Position numbers and translations under genes: made by a program
Shown: piece after piece, positions 1-12,848 of the stretch
Layout of the letters: each line of letters begins with the position of its first letter
Numbering within the stretch: the first letter of the stretch is position 1
The notes under the pieces: generated by a model
Seen by the model: only the letters and a program-made list of their open reading frames with translations
Told to the model about the DNA's origin: nothing
The model's database searches: none
Source: Siniperca chuatsi
Taxonomy: Eukaryota; Chordata; Actinopteri; Centrarchiformes; Sinipercidae
Reading direction: 5' to 3'
Assembly (NCBI RefSeq): GCF_020085105.1
Contig: NC_058043.1
Coordinates: forward strand, 19,073,667 to 19,137,666
DNA length: 64,000 nucleotides

Positions 1-195
1 TTGAACTTGATTTACATTAAAGCACACAATTAGATAATTAGACAATTAGACAATTCTCCCTACAGGAGAAGGGTCCAGCAGACAGTGAGAACTCAGGCAA
101 GGCAAGTTTATTTGTAGACCAAAATCAATTCAAATAAAATAAATACAGAACCAAAAGAGTCATTCATGAGTCGGTTTGCTGTTAAAAATTAACAA

Positions 196-455
196 ATCGC
201 CTACTGAACATAGTGGAGCATTTAGTTGCTGAAGAGCCAGATATTTTTCTCAGGAGTTGGTAGAGACCAAAAACAGAGCTACAAGATGAGTGAATATTTG
301 ACTTACATTCGCCAGGTGGCCAGAAACATCGTATGAATGCTTATGTTGCTCTTTGTCTGTTGGATGTGTAAAAAGGCAGCTGTTTGCTAACATGTTTGCC
401 ATAACTTTATACGGTGATAATACTGTATGTCAATGTTGTGTTCACAGCTTTTTTC
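196..455. repeat. Dispersed MITE-like repeat, copy 1 (related to 17388-17818)
   Basis: About 240 bases align without large gaps to 17538-17766. Shared landmarks are a GTGGAGCATTTAG start, a GGTAGAGACCAAAAACAGAG block, GGTGGCCAGAAACA, and a TATGTCAATGTTGTGTT block near the end. The copy at 17.4 kb keeps terminal inverted repeats, so this is probably a truncated non-autonomous DNA transposon. Confidence 0.7.
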
Positions 456-3371
456 ACTAACACCATCAGTCAAAGGCAGTGGAGAACATGCTTCATCTTT
501 AGTTTGGACTCTGGGAAACATTAGTAGACATGTAAAACCGTTGTATTGAGTTCCATACTCTTCAATACGCGCACTCATTCTCGTCTTACTCATTAAACTC
601 AAACCTAAACTCTGACCTTAACCAGACCTTCAGTGAAGGGAGATGGAGTAGACTGAGAGGGTTTTTGAGTGGCAAACAAAAACTATGAGGGGTGACCACA
701 ATGTACGAGTGAGAGCCCACATCAGCACCCTGCTGCGCCGTGGGAAAATGGAACTGGTAGCGTGAAGAGTAGATGTCTTGCTACAATGTAAAAACTGTAA
801 CTGGGTCAGCTGTCAGAATGCAGGATGTTATCACATGTGATCTGAAGGGATATTAATCAATCATTCTTGTCATAGTTTGCTAGCAAATACAATTGTCCTA
901 ATAATAGCTCAAGTCACAGACGCTAAGAGCAAAAAGAGTGAACAAACCACAGGCACGACACTTACATTGATATCTGTACACATATGGCAACACAGATGAA
1001 CCATTTTGCGATGCAGCATGGCAGCTGGCCTGTGGATAGCAGGTAGCCTTAGCAGTAGGAGTTAGCAGCAGCAAAATTGGTTGGAATCAGCAATATTTTA
1101 AAGTAAATAACATGGAAGACTGGGCTGGTTAGAGGTGCATTTTCATTACAAGGCAATGCAGGTGAATGACTGCGGGTAGTTGATGCACAGGGAGATCAGC
1201 TGATCAGATCCTGGTTTAACCTTGAGCTCCGTTCTGCATTTGTATGTGTAGCCAAACCTTTTTCCTGTGGCTTATCAAACTAAGTGACAACAACTGTAAT
1301 GTAACATTTCATACCTACACGTTAAAAGTCCTCTCTCATGGTTAGGAATGAAACTACTCATTAGTTTAATGTGGAGCAAAGACGATGGCACATTTACGTG
1401 TGTGTGTGTGCATGTGTGCGTTTTTAATTTAATTAATCTGTCACTCTCCCGGATTGATAAACTGTGCATCAACCCTGTTCAGGAGGGAGTGGATGCAGAT
1501 GACGTGAAAGTGGCTGATTTGTAGTTTTTGTGATGACAGCGTTGTGGACTATTTGCCTTGGCGGTTTTCCAACATGAAGTGAAGCAGGCCGTTTTAGCCC
1601 ATAATGACTGGATTTGATTGCAATAATGATGATTTCATCCATCAGCACGCACAGAATAAGAAGCTCCCATATACAGAAAAATAAAGGCCATGTGTAAAGC
1701 TTTAGTCATGCTTATGCTCGGTGAAGTGTCATCATACTGTTTGAAGCGGCGCTCCAACAGCATCTCAATAATTCCTGCTGTTGCTGACCATGACCATTTA
1801 TGGGGTTTAGTGGGGGAAGATGTAGTTAACTGTCTCCCAACCATCTGCTTTAAGAGAAAGAGACTTCCATGATGTAAAGTAGATCATGGAAGCAGCACTC
1901 TCTCTCTCCCATCATAGCCACATAAGCACAAATACAGTACATACTCTTCTTCTCATGTAATATGAGTTAATTATTAACATACCATGTCTATAAGAATGAT
2001 AGTGATTCAGAGATGGTACTAATCACCCATTACATCACATCACATCACATCATATTGTCCGTTGAACTGCCACTTTACTGATAAAGAACCTGAAATTATG
2101 AATTATACTATGTTGAAAATTAAAATGAATGAATACTCAGAGAGACAGAGCATACTACACTTTTTAGAAAGAAGGACATTGCTGGACATGGTTTTGACAC
2201 CTTCAAAAAGCTGAGAGGACAGGGCCTAAACTGGATTGTTTTAACAGAAACAGTTGAAAAAATACATCTCTCCACACCTGCATGTCTGGGACAGGTACAT
2301 CAAAGGTGTGTCATCATTCACAGCCTTTTTATTGGTCAGTACATTAACTGTATAAAGAAAGAAAGTGTGAGGAAGCATACTTATTTCAAGTGACGTGTGA
2401 ATGGCTCCACAGTTGTCTAGTTGACTATGCTGTGTAGCTTTGTTATCATCAATGGATGTGATTTCAACTGTAGTGAAGTAAAAGCTTCAGTAAAAGTCCA
2501 CATACTCCAAAGACTACACAAACAATCTACTCAATTTCAGTAACAAGTTAGTTTCCACTCTTGCATATCAAACTGTTGTTTCGCCACAGAGTAGTGCAAT
2601 TTGCTGGTGCTGTTTACTGCCATCTCTTTCCATCTGGGTAAGTGTGTTGTCTGAGAGAATCAAACCCCACCCAACCTAAATCCATCGATTAATCTGCATG
2701 CAGTAGAGAATTTTTGTTGCACATAAAACCACCTCCATGACTAACAAGTTACCCAAATCTGCCCCAGTTATGTGTGAAAATGGTCAAAGAAAATGTGTTT
2801 CTTAAAACTGAAGCTAGACTTCACTATTGACTATTTTCATGGACAGAAGGTTTACACAAGAAGAAAATGTTTAATGTAATTTGGATGTCCATAAAGACTG
2901 CATGCAAGGATGCATTCACAGCATGCATGCTTGGAGCCACTGTTGACACTCCCTGCAATCCGGATGGTGGTTCAGCTGTTGCTTTGTGGGAAAATGACAC
3001 ATTACATAAGCGTCTCAAACAAACCTTGCAAGCTGAGTCGCTCACCTCAGCAGTGGTTTGGACGTCACAATGACCATTACGCACCATTAAGGGCACTTCA
3101 TAGAAAATGCTGATGTGTTTGTAGAAAAACCTGCAGTAAGGTGCACTTGTTATATAATTTCAACAGATGGTAAGGTGGTTGTTAGTGGTGCTGTATGACC
3201 TGACCTTGATAGATAGATAGATAAAAAACAAGGAGACCAGATGGCTGTCTCTGCTCAGGGTGATAACAGTATGTGTGTGTATGTGCGCATCTGTAGGGTC
3301 ACATAGTTGAGGATATGGTCAGAAAGTAATTTTTGGTAAAGCTATTCTGACATTTTATGGTTAATTGTAGG

Positions 3372-3682
3372 GATGTTGTTGGGCTGTCCTGGCTGACACG
3401 CCTTTTAAATGTTGCAGGGAGGTCATTACCTGCAAAATGGCAGACCGGGGTGGTGTTTCCCATTTTTAAAAAGGGGGACCAGAGGGTGTGATCCAGTTAT
3501 CGGGTTATCACACTGCTCAGCCTCCCTGGGAAAGCTTATGGCTCGGTGCTGGAAAGGAGGCTCTGACTGACTGTCAAACCTCAGATTCAGGAGGAGCAAT
3601 ACAGTTTCCGTGTGAGTAAAGTAGTTCAAGTATCTTGGAGTCTTGTTCACAAGTGAGGGTAAAATGGAGTGTGAGATAAACC
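3372..3682 (+). mobile_element. Internally deleted fragment of RTE-like LINE (same family as 60053-63281)
   Basis: The first about 235 bases match 61850-62085 of the full-length element: shared GGCTGTCCTGGCTGACACG, TGGCAGACCGGGGTGGT and CTCAGATTCAGGAGGAGCA-type blocks of the reverse-transcriptase region. At about 3615 the match jumps forward to about 62657-62712 (TCAAGTATCTTGGAGTCTTG, then GAGTG..GTGAGAT). Roughly 560 bases of RT sequence, including the FADD active site, are therefore missing. It has no usable reading frame. Confidence 0.85.
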
Positions 3683-3956
3683 TTTGGTGATCCTCTGACT
3701 TTTCATCTAGCACCATCATCAGATCAAAATTTCAATTTGTCCAACATTTTGGTTTATGACCAAATATCTGCAAAACTAATGACTCATCAGCCTCAGCTGT
3801 ACTTTGTGTTTAGTGCTAATTACCAAATATTAGCATGCTAACACGCTAAACTAAGATGGTGAACATGGTAAATATTATACCTGCTTAACATCTGCATGTT
3901 AACATGCTAATGTTTAGCTTTTAGCCGCTAGCATGGCTGTAAAATCTTGTTTCCCA
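3683..3956 (+). repeat. Dispersed teleost repeat rich in GCTAACA motifs
   Basis: The block begins with TTTGGTGATCCTCTGACTTTT and runs through phrases such as TTTGGTTTATGACCAAATA and multiple TTAGCATGCTAA motifs to AGCATGGCTGTAAAATCTTG. It matches a widespread fish interspersed repeat that I recognise from general experience. It abuts the LINE fragment directly, so the two are nested or were mobilised side by side. Confidence 0.55.
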
Positions 3957-4218
3957 ATGAACAATGTCTAGCCGTTGTGCTACTTCTTTTTCTCCTTCCC
4001 CTTCTCTCCACCATTTATTTGATTTCTTATATAATTTTAAATTCCACAATTTTCTCGATTATATTTCTTTCTTCAACCTTCCTAAACTGATTATTGTTGG
4101 TCAGCATGGCCTTTGATAAGATTCACTTTGAAGATAAGCAAACCGGTTCAAACCTCAGTCCACTGGTTCAAACCTACATAACAACATAACACACAAACAC
4201 TCTTTTTGTCTCACGCTT

Positions 4219-4222
<4 letters not shown>

Positions 4223-4284
<62 letters not shown>

Positions 4285-4286
4285 AC
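4223..4286. repeat. (AC)n microsatellite
   Basis: An almost perfect AC dinucleotide run of about 60 bases, with a single T interruption near its end. Confidence 0.97.
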
Positions 4287-5384
4287 TCCCTGACCCTCCT
4301 CTCTTCCCTCTTAATCATCCCATTATAGAAATGAGTTTGTGTTGTTCACTGCATGAGTGAAGTACCAGGCGCAGAAATAGTTTAATTACAGTCTTATTTG
4401 AATCCAGCCTACTTTACATGTCTAGATTGTTTTATAGGAGACTGAACTTTTGTCTAACAATCAGTTCAAGGTAGCAGCATATTAACATGATAAATATACA
4501 GTACATTCTTTTACATTCCGTACATAAAATCATCACAAATGATCATCACCAAGGTCGTGAACAGTGAACTTAATATTTGTGTTTTTTTTCATTTAGGGAT
4601 GATTTTATTTCATGTCACTGTGAAATAAAAGGAGAGCTGAAATAGAGCAGGAAGAAAAACGCATTATTTAATATTTTACTGTCAATATGGTGTCTTGTTT
4701 AATGGCAGTATCAGGCCTTTTTGGCAAATGGCTGACCCAGATTTTCACTGGATTCTTGAAAGCTTGTTATTATGATTACAGCTTACATAAATGTGCTGAC
4801 AGGGAATAGTGGCTTCTGGGAGGAGTCCAAAACGACAAAATGGGGCTCCTGAAAGATTCCACTTTGCTACGATCAGCAGAACAGAGTGAAATGTTAATGT
4901 TAGGGTGCTTGATTAAAACAGTGTGGTTGAGGATTAGGTACCAGTTTCCATAGTCAAGAGACTTAAAGCTGGAAACAAAATCCAGCTGTGGCGTAAAAGG
5001 GTGTCAGCTCCAGAGTTGGTCCAGTCTGAGTTGTAGAAAGAATGAGGGCAGTTCAGTGCAGACATGATGGATTCAGTTGTGACCGACTTTTGGTCACATA
5101 ATCCACTGAGGACAGGAAAAAATAATTTCAGTTGGTATGCTTTAAATGCTTCATTAAGTATTTAAATTATATTTTAAAAGTCAGTGCTTAGGTAACACAA
5201 GAGTCCCAGTTGTAGCTGAGATAAATGAGGGTTTGCGTTCACCACAGTAGATATAAAAATGACAGAATTTAATAGCCTAATATAAAGTGTCTTAACCATG
5301 TGTCATTATGTTCCAGTACAGGTTTTAATCAGGTACTCATATTCATGATTCAATGGAAAAAGTAACAAAATAACCAGTTTACAT

Positions 5385-5825
5385 TTTCTTAAGTACTATT
5401 ATGAGGTAGTTTCACGTATTTCCATTTGATGCTTCTTTAGAGTTTATACTACATTTCAGAGGGAAATATTGCACTACATGTATTTGACAGCTATCGTTAC
5501 TACTTACTTTGCAGATTAAGACTTTAAAATCATATAATACGATACAATATGCTAATTTACAGTACATGAAACTACTGTACAGTAGTATTTTTGTAGTCAA
5601 ATTATATTCAGTTATTAACTATTAAAATAGCTCTAGCCGAGAAACAATAGAAATATAGATAACTGAACAGGGCCATTCTGCTGCACACTTTTGATACTTG
5701 AAATACATTTTACTGATAATACTTTAGTAAAACTTTAAATGCAGGTCTTGTACTTGTTTGGGGTATTTTTATATTGCTGTATTGCTACTTTTACTTAAGT
5801 CAAGAATCTTAATACTTCCTACATA
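5385..5825 (-). repeat. Dispersed repeat with TACTTTTACTTAAGT end (minus-oriented copy)
   Basis: In reverse complement this aligns with 10592-11280. Both begin with an AAGTA..AAGTAAAAGTA block, pass through AAAGTATTATCAG and an AAATG(T/C)A(C/T)TT core, and end with AATGGAAATAC followed by a CTACCTCA-like end. The two copies lie about 5 kb apart in opposite orientation. Confidence 0.65.
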
Positions 5826-6569
5826 ACTGTAAAATATATCCACTGTGCAATTATTGTTGAACTTTAAATCTTTCCTATTGGCTCTTCTTTTAAATAACAG
5901 AATTTAAATTGGGTCCTTTTGATTTCCAGTATTTGTCTTATTCTTAAGATGTTGGTGGGTCAGTCTCCATCTCATAATTAGATTCAGGGCATTGCTAATG
6001 TCATGTATGTTGTATTTCTGTCCAGAGCTCTGCTGTGCTCAGCTGATCTACACAACACCTCTGCAAATGCAAATAATGTTTGTGTCAATGCATCAAAAAG
6101 AAGACTTTCCATGTTCAGTTATGCTTTATTTTAACTGCCTCTATACTGCAGCATTGTTTCTTACACAGCTTAGTAAAAGTGCTGCAAATACTTTGAACAG
6201 GATAGTGATGTAACTGGTGTGACCTTTGGTTGGTGTCACCACATTTTTGGTTTAAATCCATTTTCCTTTTTAGACAATGTACAACAAATGCATACAGTCA
6301 AGCTGCAGTATGTAATTTCCACTTACATCTGTTCTCATGGGGAGTCCTTCCTCGTGAGAACAGATCTGTTTTTGTGTTTATAATGATTTAGGAGCAGTAG
6401 GTACAGTAGCTGCAGCTACTAAAGTTACAGTTAGGGGCTTAACACAGGAAATTGAACAACATTTTTGTGCAGAAATCTGTCTGCAGCATGTGATCTGAGA
6501 GGATGTACCCCACAATTAGCTACTATAGGTTAATCCAATCCTTTTCTCTCTTTCTCTTTCTCTTTGCAG

Positions 6570-9500
6570 CAGAGTCTTACTCTGTGGCGGCCAGTGACTG
6601 CAGTATCCCCCATTCAATGGTCTCTGTGCCCCACCAGGCCTCAGGCAGCTCCAGCCCCTGCTCACACTCCTCGTCTGGAGGATCACGGCACCCTGTCAGC
6701 GCCCTCAAGAAATGGCTCACCAATCCCGTCCGCAAGCTGAGCTCTGATGCCAGAGGAGGAGCGGGAAAAGTCGAGAAGCAGATGTACAGGTCAGACGGAA
6801 GGCAGCCGCCATCGCTTCTTTCCCACAGTCAAACTCAGCCGAAGCCTCTAGAACCGCACGACAACTACACCATCTTCCCCTCTGGAGACACGGTGAGACT
6901 TAGAGACAGACACATAGGCTTCATTTATACCATCTACATTTATAAACGCATTTTATATTCTTGTTTCTAATGGTTGTTGTGTTTGTGTTGTACAGGTGTG
7001 GAAAGACGGTCTGTTGAGTCCAGCAGCTCCTTCACCTACACAGCCGTCCTGTCAGGGCTACTTATCTGACCTCCTGCAAGGCAGAGACACTCGGAGTCTA
7101 GTAATGTCTCTATTCTATTTTAGTCTAGTCTTTTCTGTACTATGTTATTCTATTATTCTATTCTCATCTAGTTTAGTCTGTTCTGTTATATTCTACTTTA
7201 TTCTAGCCTATACTATGTTATTCTATTATTCTATGTCATTCTACTATAATCTATTTTATGATATCTTGTTCTATTCTATTCTGTTCATTGTATTCTGTTG
7301 TGTTCAATTCTATTCTATTCTATACGGGTTGATTATATTCTACTCTACTCTATTTTCAATAATCATGTTATATGTTACCACATATTCTATACAACAGTGA
7401 CTCCTAACCGCGAAGAAACCACATAATTCAACAAAAAGGCAGAATTATAATTCCACTTTGTAGACTATTTGTGCGATAAATACTTGGATACTGATTTCAG
7501 AGTGATTTTTTCGTATCGTATCGCCCTCTACTCAATCTATGCAAGATGTGTTCCTATTACTGTTGCAACTAGCGCGTTAATATTAGTAATAAGCAAAAAT
7601 AAATGGAGAGTTTATTGCCAATCAATTAATTATTTTCAGAAAGTAGACATGATACACACATAGTACACACAAGTTATTACTGCGATGATATGAAATGACA
7701 CATTGTATGAAATAATACTTTTTCTGATGAGAAAATATAATTACAGTAGTTGACCAGGAAAAGTAGTATACAAGTTATACAAGTATACTTATACAAGTCA
7801 AAAGTGCTCTCACCACTAAATTCTTCACTCCCCTCACAGTTATTTTAAATCTTTCAGTGGAGCCTCTCTCATCATCAAACCCTCAGGTAGTGCAGTTCTC
7901 ATGATGTATAAATTATTGAACACAAAAAAGTCAAGACACACACACACACTGCAACTATGAATTATAAACATGCACACATCCCTCTACATCCTGTTCATCC
8001 TGTTGTATTAGCATGTGAAAGGCTTCTTATTTGCACACATCATTTGGCTTCCACCAATTGTGCCAAATTAATTGTACATATTTTCACATTTTGCTGAATA
8101 TTTTGTGTGCGTGCTCACACACACAAACACACACACACAAACACATACTACTACTTTCTGGTAACCCTACACTGCACTGAGTACTCTTTGAAAGGCCCTG
8201 TGGAGTGGAATCAATCCTGTGGGCTTTTCTAGAGAGCATCTGGAAGTAATCAACTAGCCAAAAAGTCTATAACAGGCTGAAACAGGGTCAGGGTTGGGGG
8301 TGAGGAGTTTACTCTCACGACACCCAAGCGGTCCGAGCAATAAAGATCTAATTAGTTGAGGGGAACTCCAGGGCCAGCGGCCTTGCGTGAACATAAATAC
8401 TGGCAGGTTGTTGGACTGGTAAAGGAACAGGCTCACGGTGTAGGTACCAGAAATGGTCGGCCTGGCAGATCTGCTCGGGTCCTGCATTTACAGATGACAC
8501 AACACATTATGATTGGCTGTACGGATGCCGTGTGTTCGCGCCACCGTTAATGTGACTGACCAATCTTAATGCTAGTTGATAGGGAGCGGCCAAGTTATCT
8601 ACTGCTAGCAACTAGCCCATCCTCCAATGTAAGGACTGAAGGGCAAAACGAAACACCATTCAAAAATCTACCAAGTTAATGTTGCCAGGCTTGGAAGTGA
8701 AAGCCCATGCGTAGTGTAGAGTGTAAGTTCAAACTTACTCTCTGGCAGTCCTTGGTTAGCAGTTCCTTTTAGACATAGAGGATGCGGAAAAAACTCTGTA
8801 GTAGCTCCTATTACATGTGCAATCACTTCCAACTGCTCACCACTCTCTCTCTTTGTAGTGGCGCTTATACACCCGAATCAGCCCACCTACCAAATCCAAC
8901 AGCCAATAGCTACAACTGTAAAAATGAAAAGGGTGTCCCCACAGTACGCCAACATTAGAAGAAAAAGAGGCCTACAGGCAATGTGAGAAACAGGCCTGTG
9001 GATGTTGGACAGTAGGCTACTCTATTCATAGATGACAGAGTCAAGTTACACAAGCTTCACATAAGAGATAAGAAGAATTTTTAAAGGGTTGAAATAATCT
9101 TCACCCATAAAGTACATTGTTCTGCTTGATGAATGACTGGGACAATATTATTCCATAGACACCTGCAGCTTTATGTTTGCTTTGGCTCCTCAACCCTTTA
9201 TTCTTGTCTTGCCAGGTCAGGGTGAACAGAAGGCCTTATCATCTCTTTAAAGGAATAGTTTGACATTTTGGGAAATTCGCTTTCTTGCCGAGAGTTAGAC
9301 GAGAAGATTGATACCACTCTCATGTCTGTACGGTAAATATAATGCTACACATATTGGCTGGTTAGCTTAGTTAGCATAAAGACTGGAAACAGGGGGAAGC
9401 AGCTGTCTACCAGCACCTCAGAAGCTCACAAATTAACATGTTATACCTCGTTTGTTTAATCCGTACAAAAACCTAAGTGTAAAAATGACAATTCACTGTT

Positions 9501-12221
9501 TAACAAGAAATTATGTGACAGACTATTTCTTGGCTGGGAGCAGTAACTTATTGGAGTCTCTGGCACATGGACCCACACTTAACCCTCTGTAAAATGAAAA
9601 TTGGCATTTTTACATTTTTGTATTAAACAAACAAGATATAATAAGTGGGCTTCTGAGTAGCTGTTATGTTTAAACAGAGCCTGGCTAGCTGTTTCCCTCT
9701 GTTTCCAGGATTTTTACTAAGCTAAGCTCACTGGATGCTGGCTCCAGCTACATATCAGCCCAACAAGACATTAGAGTTTTGTCAATTTTCTAATCTAACT
9801 CTCGGCATAAAAGTGAAAAAGCATGGGACACCTCATGGTTTTCAGAGGAGGTAATGGACTTCTAGCTGATGAGAAATTACTGTAAGCTAAGTTCAGCAGT
9901 TTTAATGGCTGCTTCTGACTAGTGCATCAGAACCAGAGTGGAGACGGAGTTTGAATGTTTTTCATAAGTAGGATGTCTGCTGGGTGAGGACATGAACAGT
10001 TGACAGAGAGTGAGAAAGAAAAAAAGAGAAAATAAACAGAAAGTGCACATTTTACCTACAAACTGACTCAACAGAAGGATTATCATCTAGTGCAGCGAGG
10101 CAGAGAACAAAATGTGGTGAGACCACAGTATGTCAAGAGGATTACAGTAAAATTCATATTGGATTATACTGCTTTTAGGTGAGGAGTGATATTTGTTATA
10201 TAAACAACTCTCCATGCTGTGGTAAGTTACCCCGACCTCTATTATCTGGCTTGAATTGCACAAATGTTGCACATTATTCACCTTCATCTGTCAGGTCTGA
10301 TTCTGCTTTTCCAAATTTCTCTGCCCAACATTTTCCTCAGCAGCAAGGAGAGAAAAGTGATTATTACTCTCAGGTTACTTGGGATTTGGGGGTGGCATGA
10401 CTTTCCAAAAGGGGGCAGTAGAATTGGTCCACTGATGTGTTCCCCAGGATTAAGACCTTCTCTTCTTATTTTTCTACAGATGTGTGCTGGCTGGGTCAGG
10501 GGGTTGCTGTAGATGAAGCTTAATGATTTAAGTGTCTGTGGTTGATGCTCAGCAGTCAGACATCACTCTGCACCACAGCGTTTGGAAGAAGTACTCAGAT
10601 CCTTTACTAAAGTAAAAGTAACAATACAATGATTTAACAATGATTTGTTTATTTGAGTGTCCTGCACCTTATGGTGCCCAGCCTGTATGGGTATACAAGA
10701 CACTGGACAACAACAACAACCAGGATGGCCACATGACCAATCACAACATACAGTTCCACAAATTCAACATGTCAGAACATTCGCTTTCCATAAGAAAAAT
10801 GGAAAAAAGTCTTATTATGAAGGATATAGTGTTCTCTTTCTTAGTTTCTAAGTACAAGTGCAGAAGTATTATCAGCTAAATGTACTTAAAGTAAAAGTAC
10901 ACATTATGCAGAAAAATGGCAGAAGAAAAGACATTATTAATAAAAAGACATTATTAAATTGTTAATACTGATGTATCAATGTGTAAGTAGCATTTTAGTG
11001 TTGTAACTGGTCGTTTAGAGGGCAAATCTCTCTTTGGTAGAACTGCTACAAACTCATAGACATCCAAATTGTAGTAATGGGCCCCAACTAGACTGCTTTT
11101 TGTAAGGGGTCACAGGGGTCAAAAAATGTAGGAACCACTGGTTTAATCTTTAGTAATAAACTGTGTTTTTATAAGCTTATCATATGTTTTAATGTAAAAT
11201 CTTAATCTGAGTAGTAACTGTAGCGATCAAATAAATGTAGTGGAGTAAATGGAAATACTCAAGTAAAGTACCTCAAAATGATATAAAGTAAATTTAATTT
11301 CCACTGAATTTCACATAATATGTTACAGTGATGTTACCAAAGGCTTTACTGTCTTGTTTGTGTGTTTTAGAGTCAAAAATCCAGCATCAACACTCTCCAA
11401 GGAGAAGACGGCTGCACTGTGACTGATGACTCAGCCAGCCAGTGGTCCGCTACAGTGGACAGCGAAGAGGGGAGAAACATTGCCTTAGAGAAGAGCATGT
11501 AGGTGTCGAGTGTCGAGGAGTAGAGTGACATTTTGGGAAATACGCTTATTCGCTTTCTTACAGATGAGAAGATTGATAACACTTTCATGTCTGTACAATA
11601 GATATAAAGCTACAGCCAGCGGACGGTTATCTTAGTTTAGTATAAAGACTGGAAACAGTGGGAAAAGCTAGGCTGTCCAAAAGTAACAAAATCTGGCTAC
11701 CAGCACCTCTAAAGATCACTAATGAACATGTTATATCTCATTTGCTAATCTGTACAAAAAGGTGTAAAAACAACAAAGTTATGGTTTTACGAGGGGTTAT
11801 GTGACTGGGAAAAGTGACATCCTGCTGTCTTGTTGTCACTGTGACGTTGCCATGCAACCAGCAGAGACTCCAGGAAGTCACTGCACCCGGCAAATTGTCC
11901 TTGTTACCCTTTGGTTTTTGTACCGATTAAACAAACAAGATATAATGTATTCATTAGTGAGCTTTGGAGGTGCTAGAAGGCTGATTTTGTTACCTTTGCA
12001 CAGAGCCAGCAGTTCCCCCCTGTTTCCAGTCTTTATGCTAAGCTAAGCTAACTGTCTCCTGGCTGGCAGACATGAGAGTGGTATCAACCTTCTCATCTCA
12101 CTCTAAGAAAGAGAATAAGCATATTTCCCAAAATGTTGAACTTCCTTTAACATTTCTGATTTTATTTTGCTAAAGTGTAAAAGATTATTTCTATTTCTGA
12201 ATGTGCTTTATTTGCTGTTTC

Positions 12222-12261
<40 letters not shown>

Positions 12262-12480
12262 ATATGTGCTGACAGAGCTGATAGAGACAGAAAGGTTGTA
12301 TGTGGAAGATCTTGGACTCATAGTGCAGGTGTGTTTCTCCTCCAGCCTTTAAATAATCTGTTTATGACATTCATACAAGACATAGCTGAGATTCCTAAAT
12401 TGAGCAGCTTTCTGCAACATTCATGTCTTAAACTGAAAGAGACATTTTTATTTTCCAGCTGAAACCTCTGATGTGATTAA

Positions 12481-12521
<41 letters not shown>

Positions 12522-12793
12522 TGTGTGTCTGTGTGTGTGCGCGTAGGGCTACATGGCCACCATGGCCAATCAGGGAATTCCAGAGGACATGAAAGGGAAG
12601 GACAGGATTGTGTTTGGAAACATCTACCAGATCTACGACTGGCATAAGGAGTGAGTCAGAGACATCTTTTCCCCCCTCTCAGTTCCTCTGAATTTGAACA
12701 ATCTTTTACAGTGTACACATATTTTTTCTGAGCTCCTCATGTTTCATGGTGGTTCAGCTTGTGTCATGTCCCCTGTGGCTGTTTGTTTCCTGC

Positions 12794-12848
<55 letters not shown>

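Larger units (their letters stand above)
1..6569. other. Non-coding, repeat-rich stretch upstream of arhgef25 exon 2
   Basis: I see no coding exon here on either strand. All open frames are short and resemble no known protein. The region holds a MITE copy (196-455), a LINE scrap (3372-3682), a dispersed repeat (3683-3956), a CA microsatellite (4223-4286), a second dispersed repeat (5385-5825), and short tandem CATCA (about 2031-2050) and GATA (about 3209-3224) runs. The first coding exon of arhgef25, which in mammals encodes a short cysteine-rich N-terminus, must lie upstream of exon 2. I could not find it, so this stretch is either intron 1 or the exon is hidden here or off-window. Confidence 0.6.

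Noticed and set aside
6503..6970. A 155-codon open frame starting 67 bases upstream of arhgef25 exon 2
   Set aside because: It reads through a good polypyrimidine tract and acceptor and past the donor at 6893. Only 6570-6892 matches the GEF family.
6996..7400. A 134-codon frame with a hydrophobic, Tyr/Phe/Leu-rich end
   Set aside because: After the donor at 7101 it only translates the TTCTA repeat array.
12448..12645. Open frames rich in His-Thr or Cys-Val over 12.45-12.95 kb
   Set aside because: Translations of GT/CA microsatellites that overlap real arhgef25 exons.
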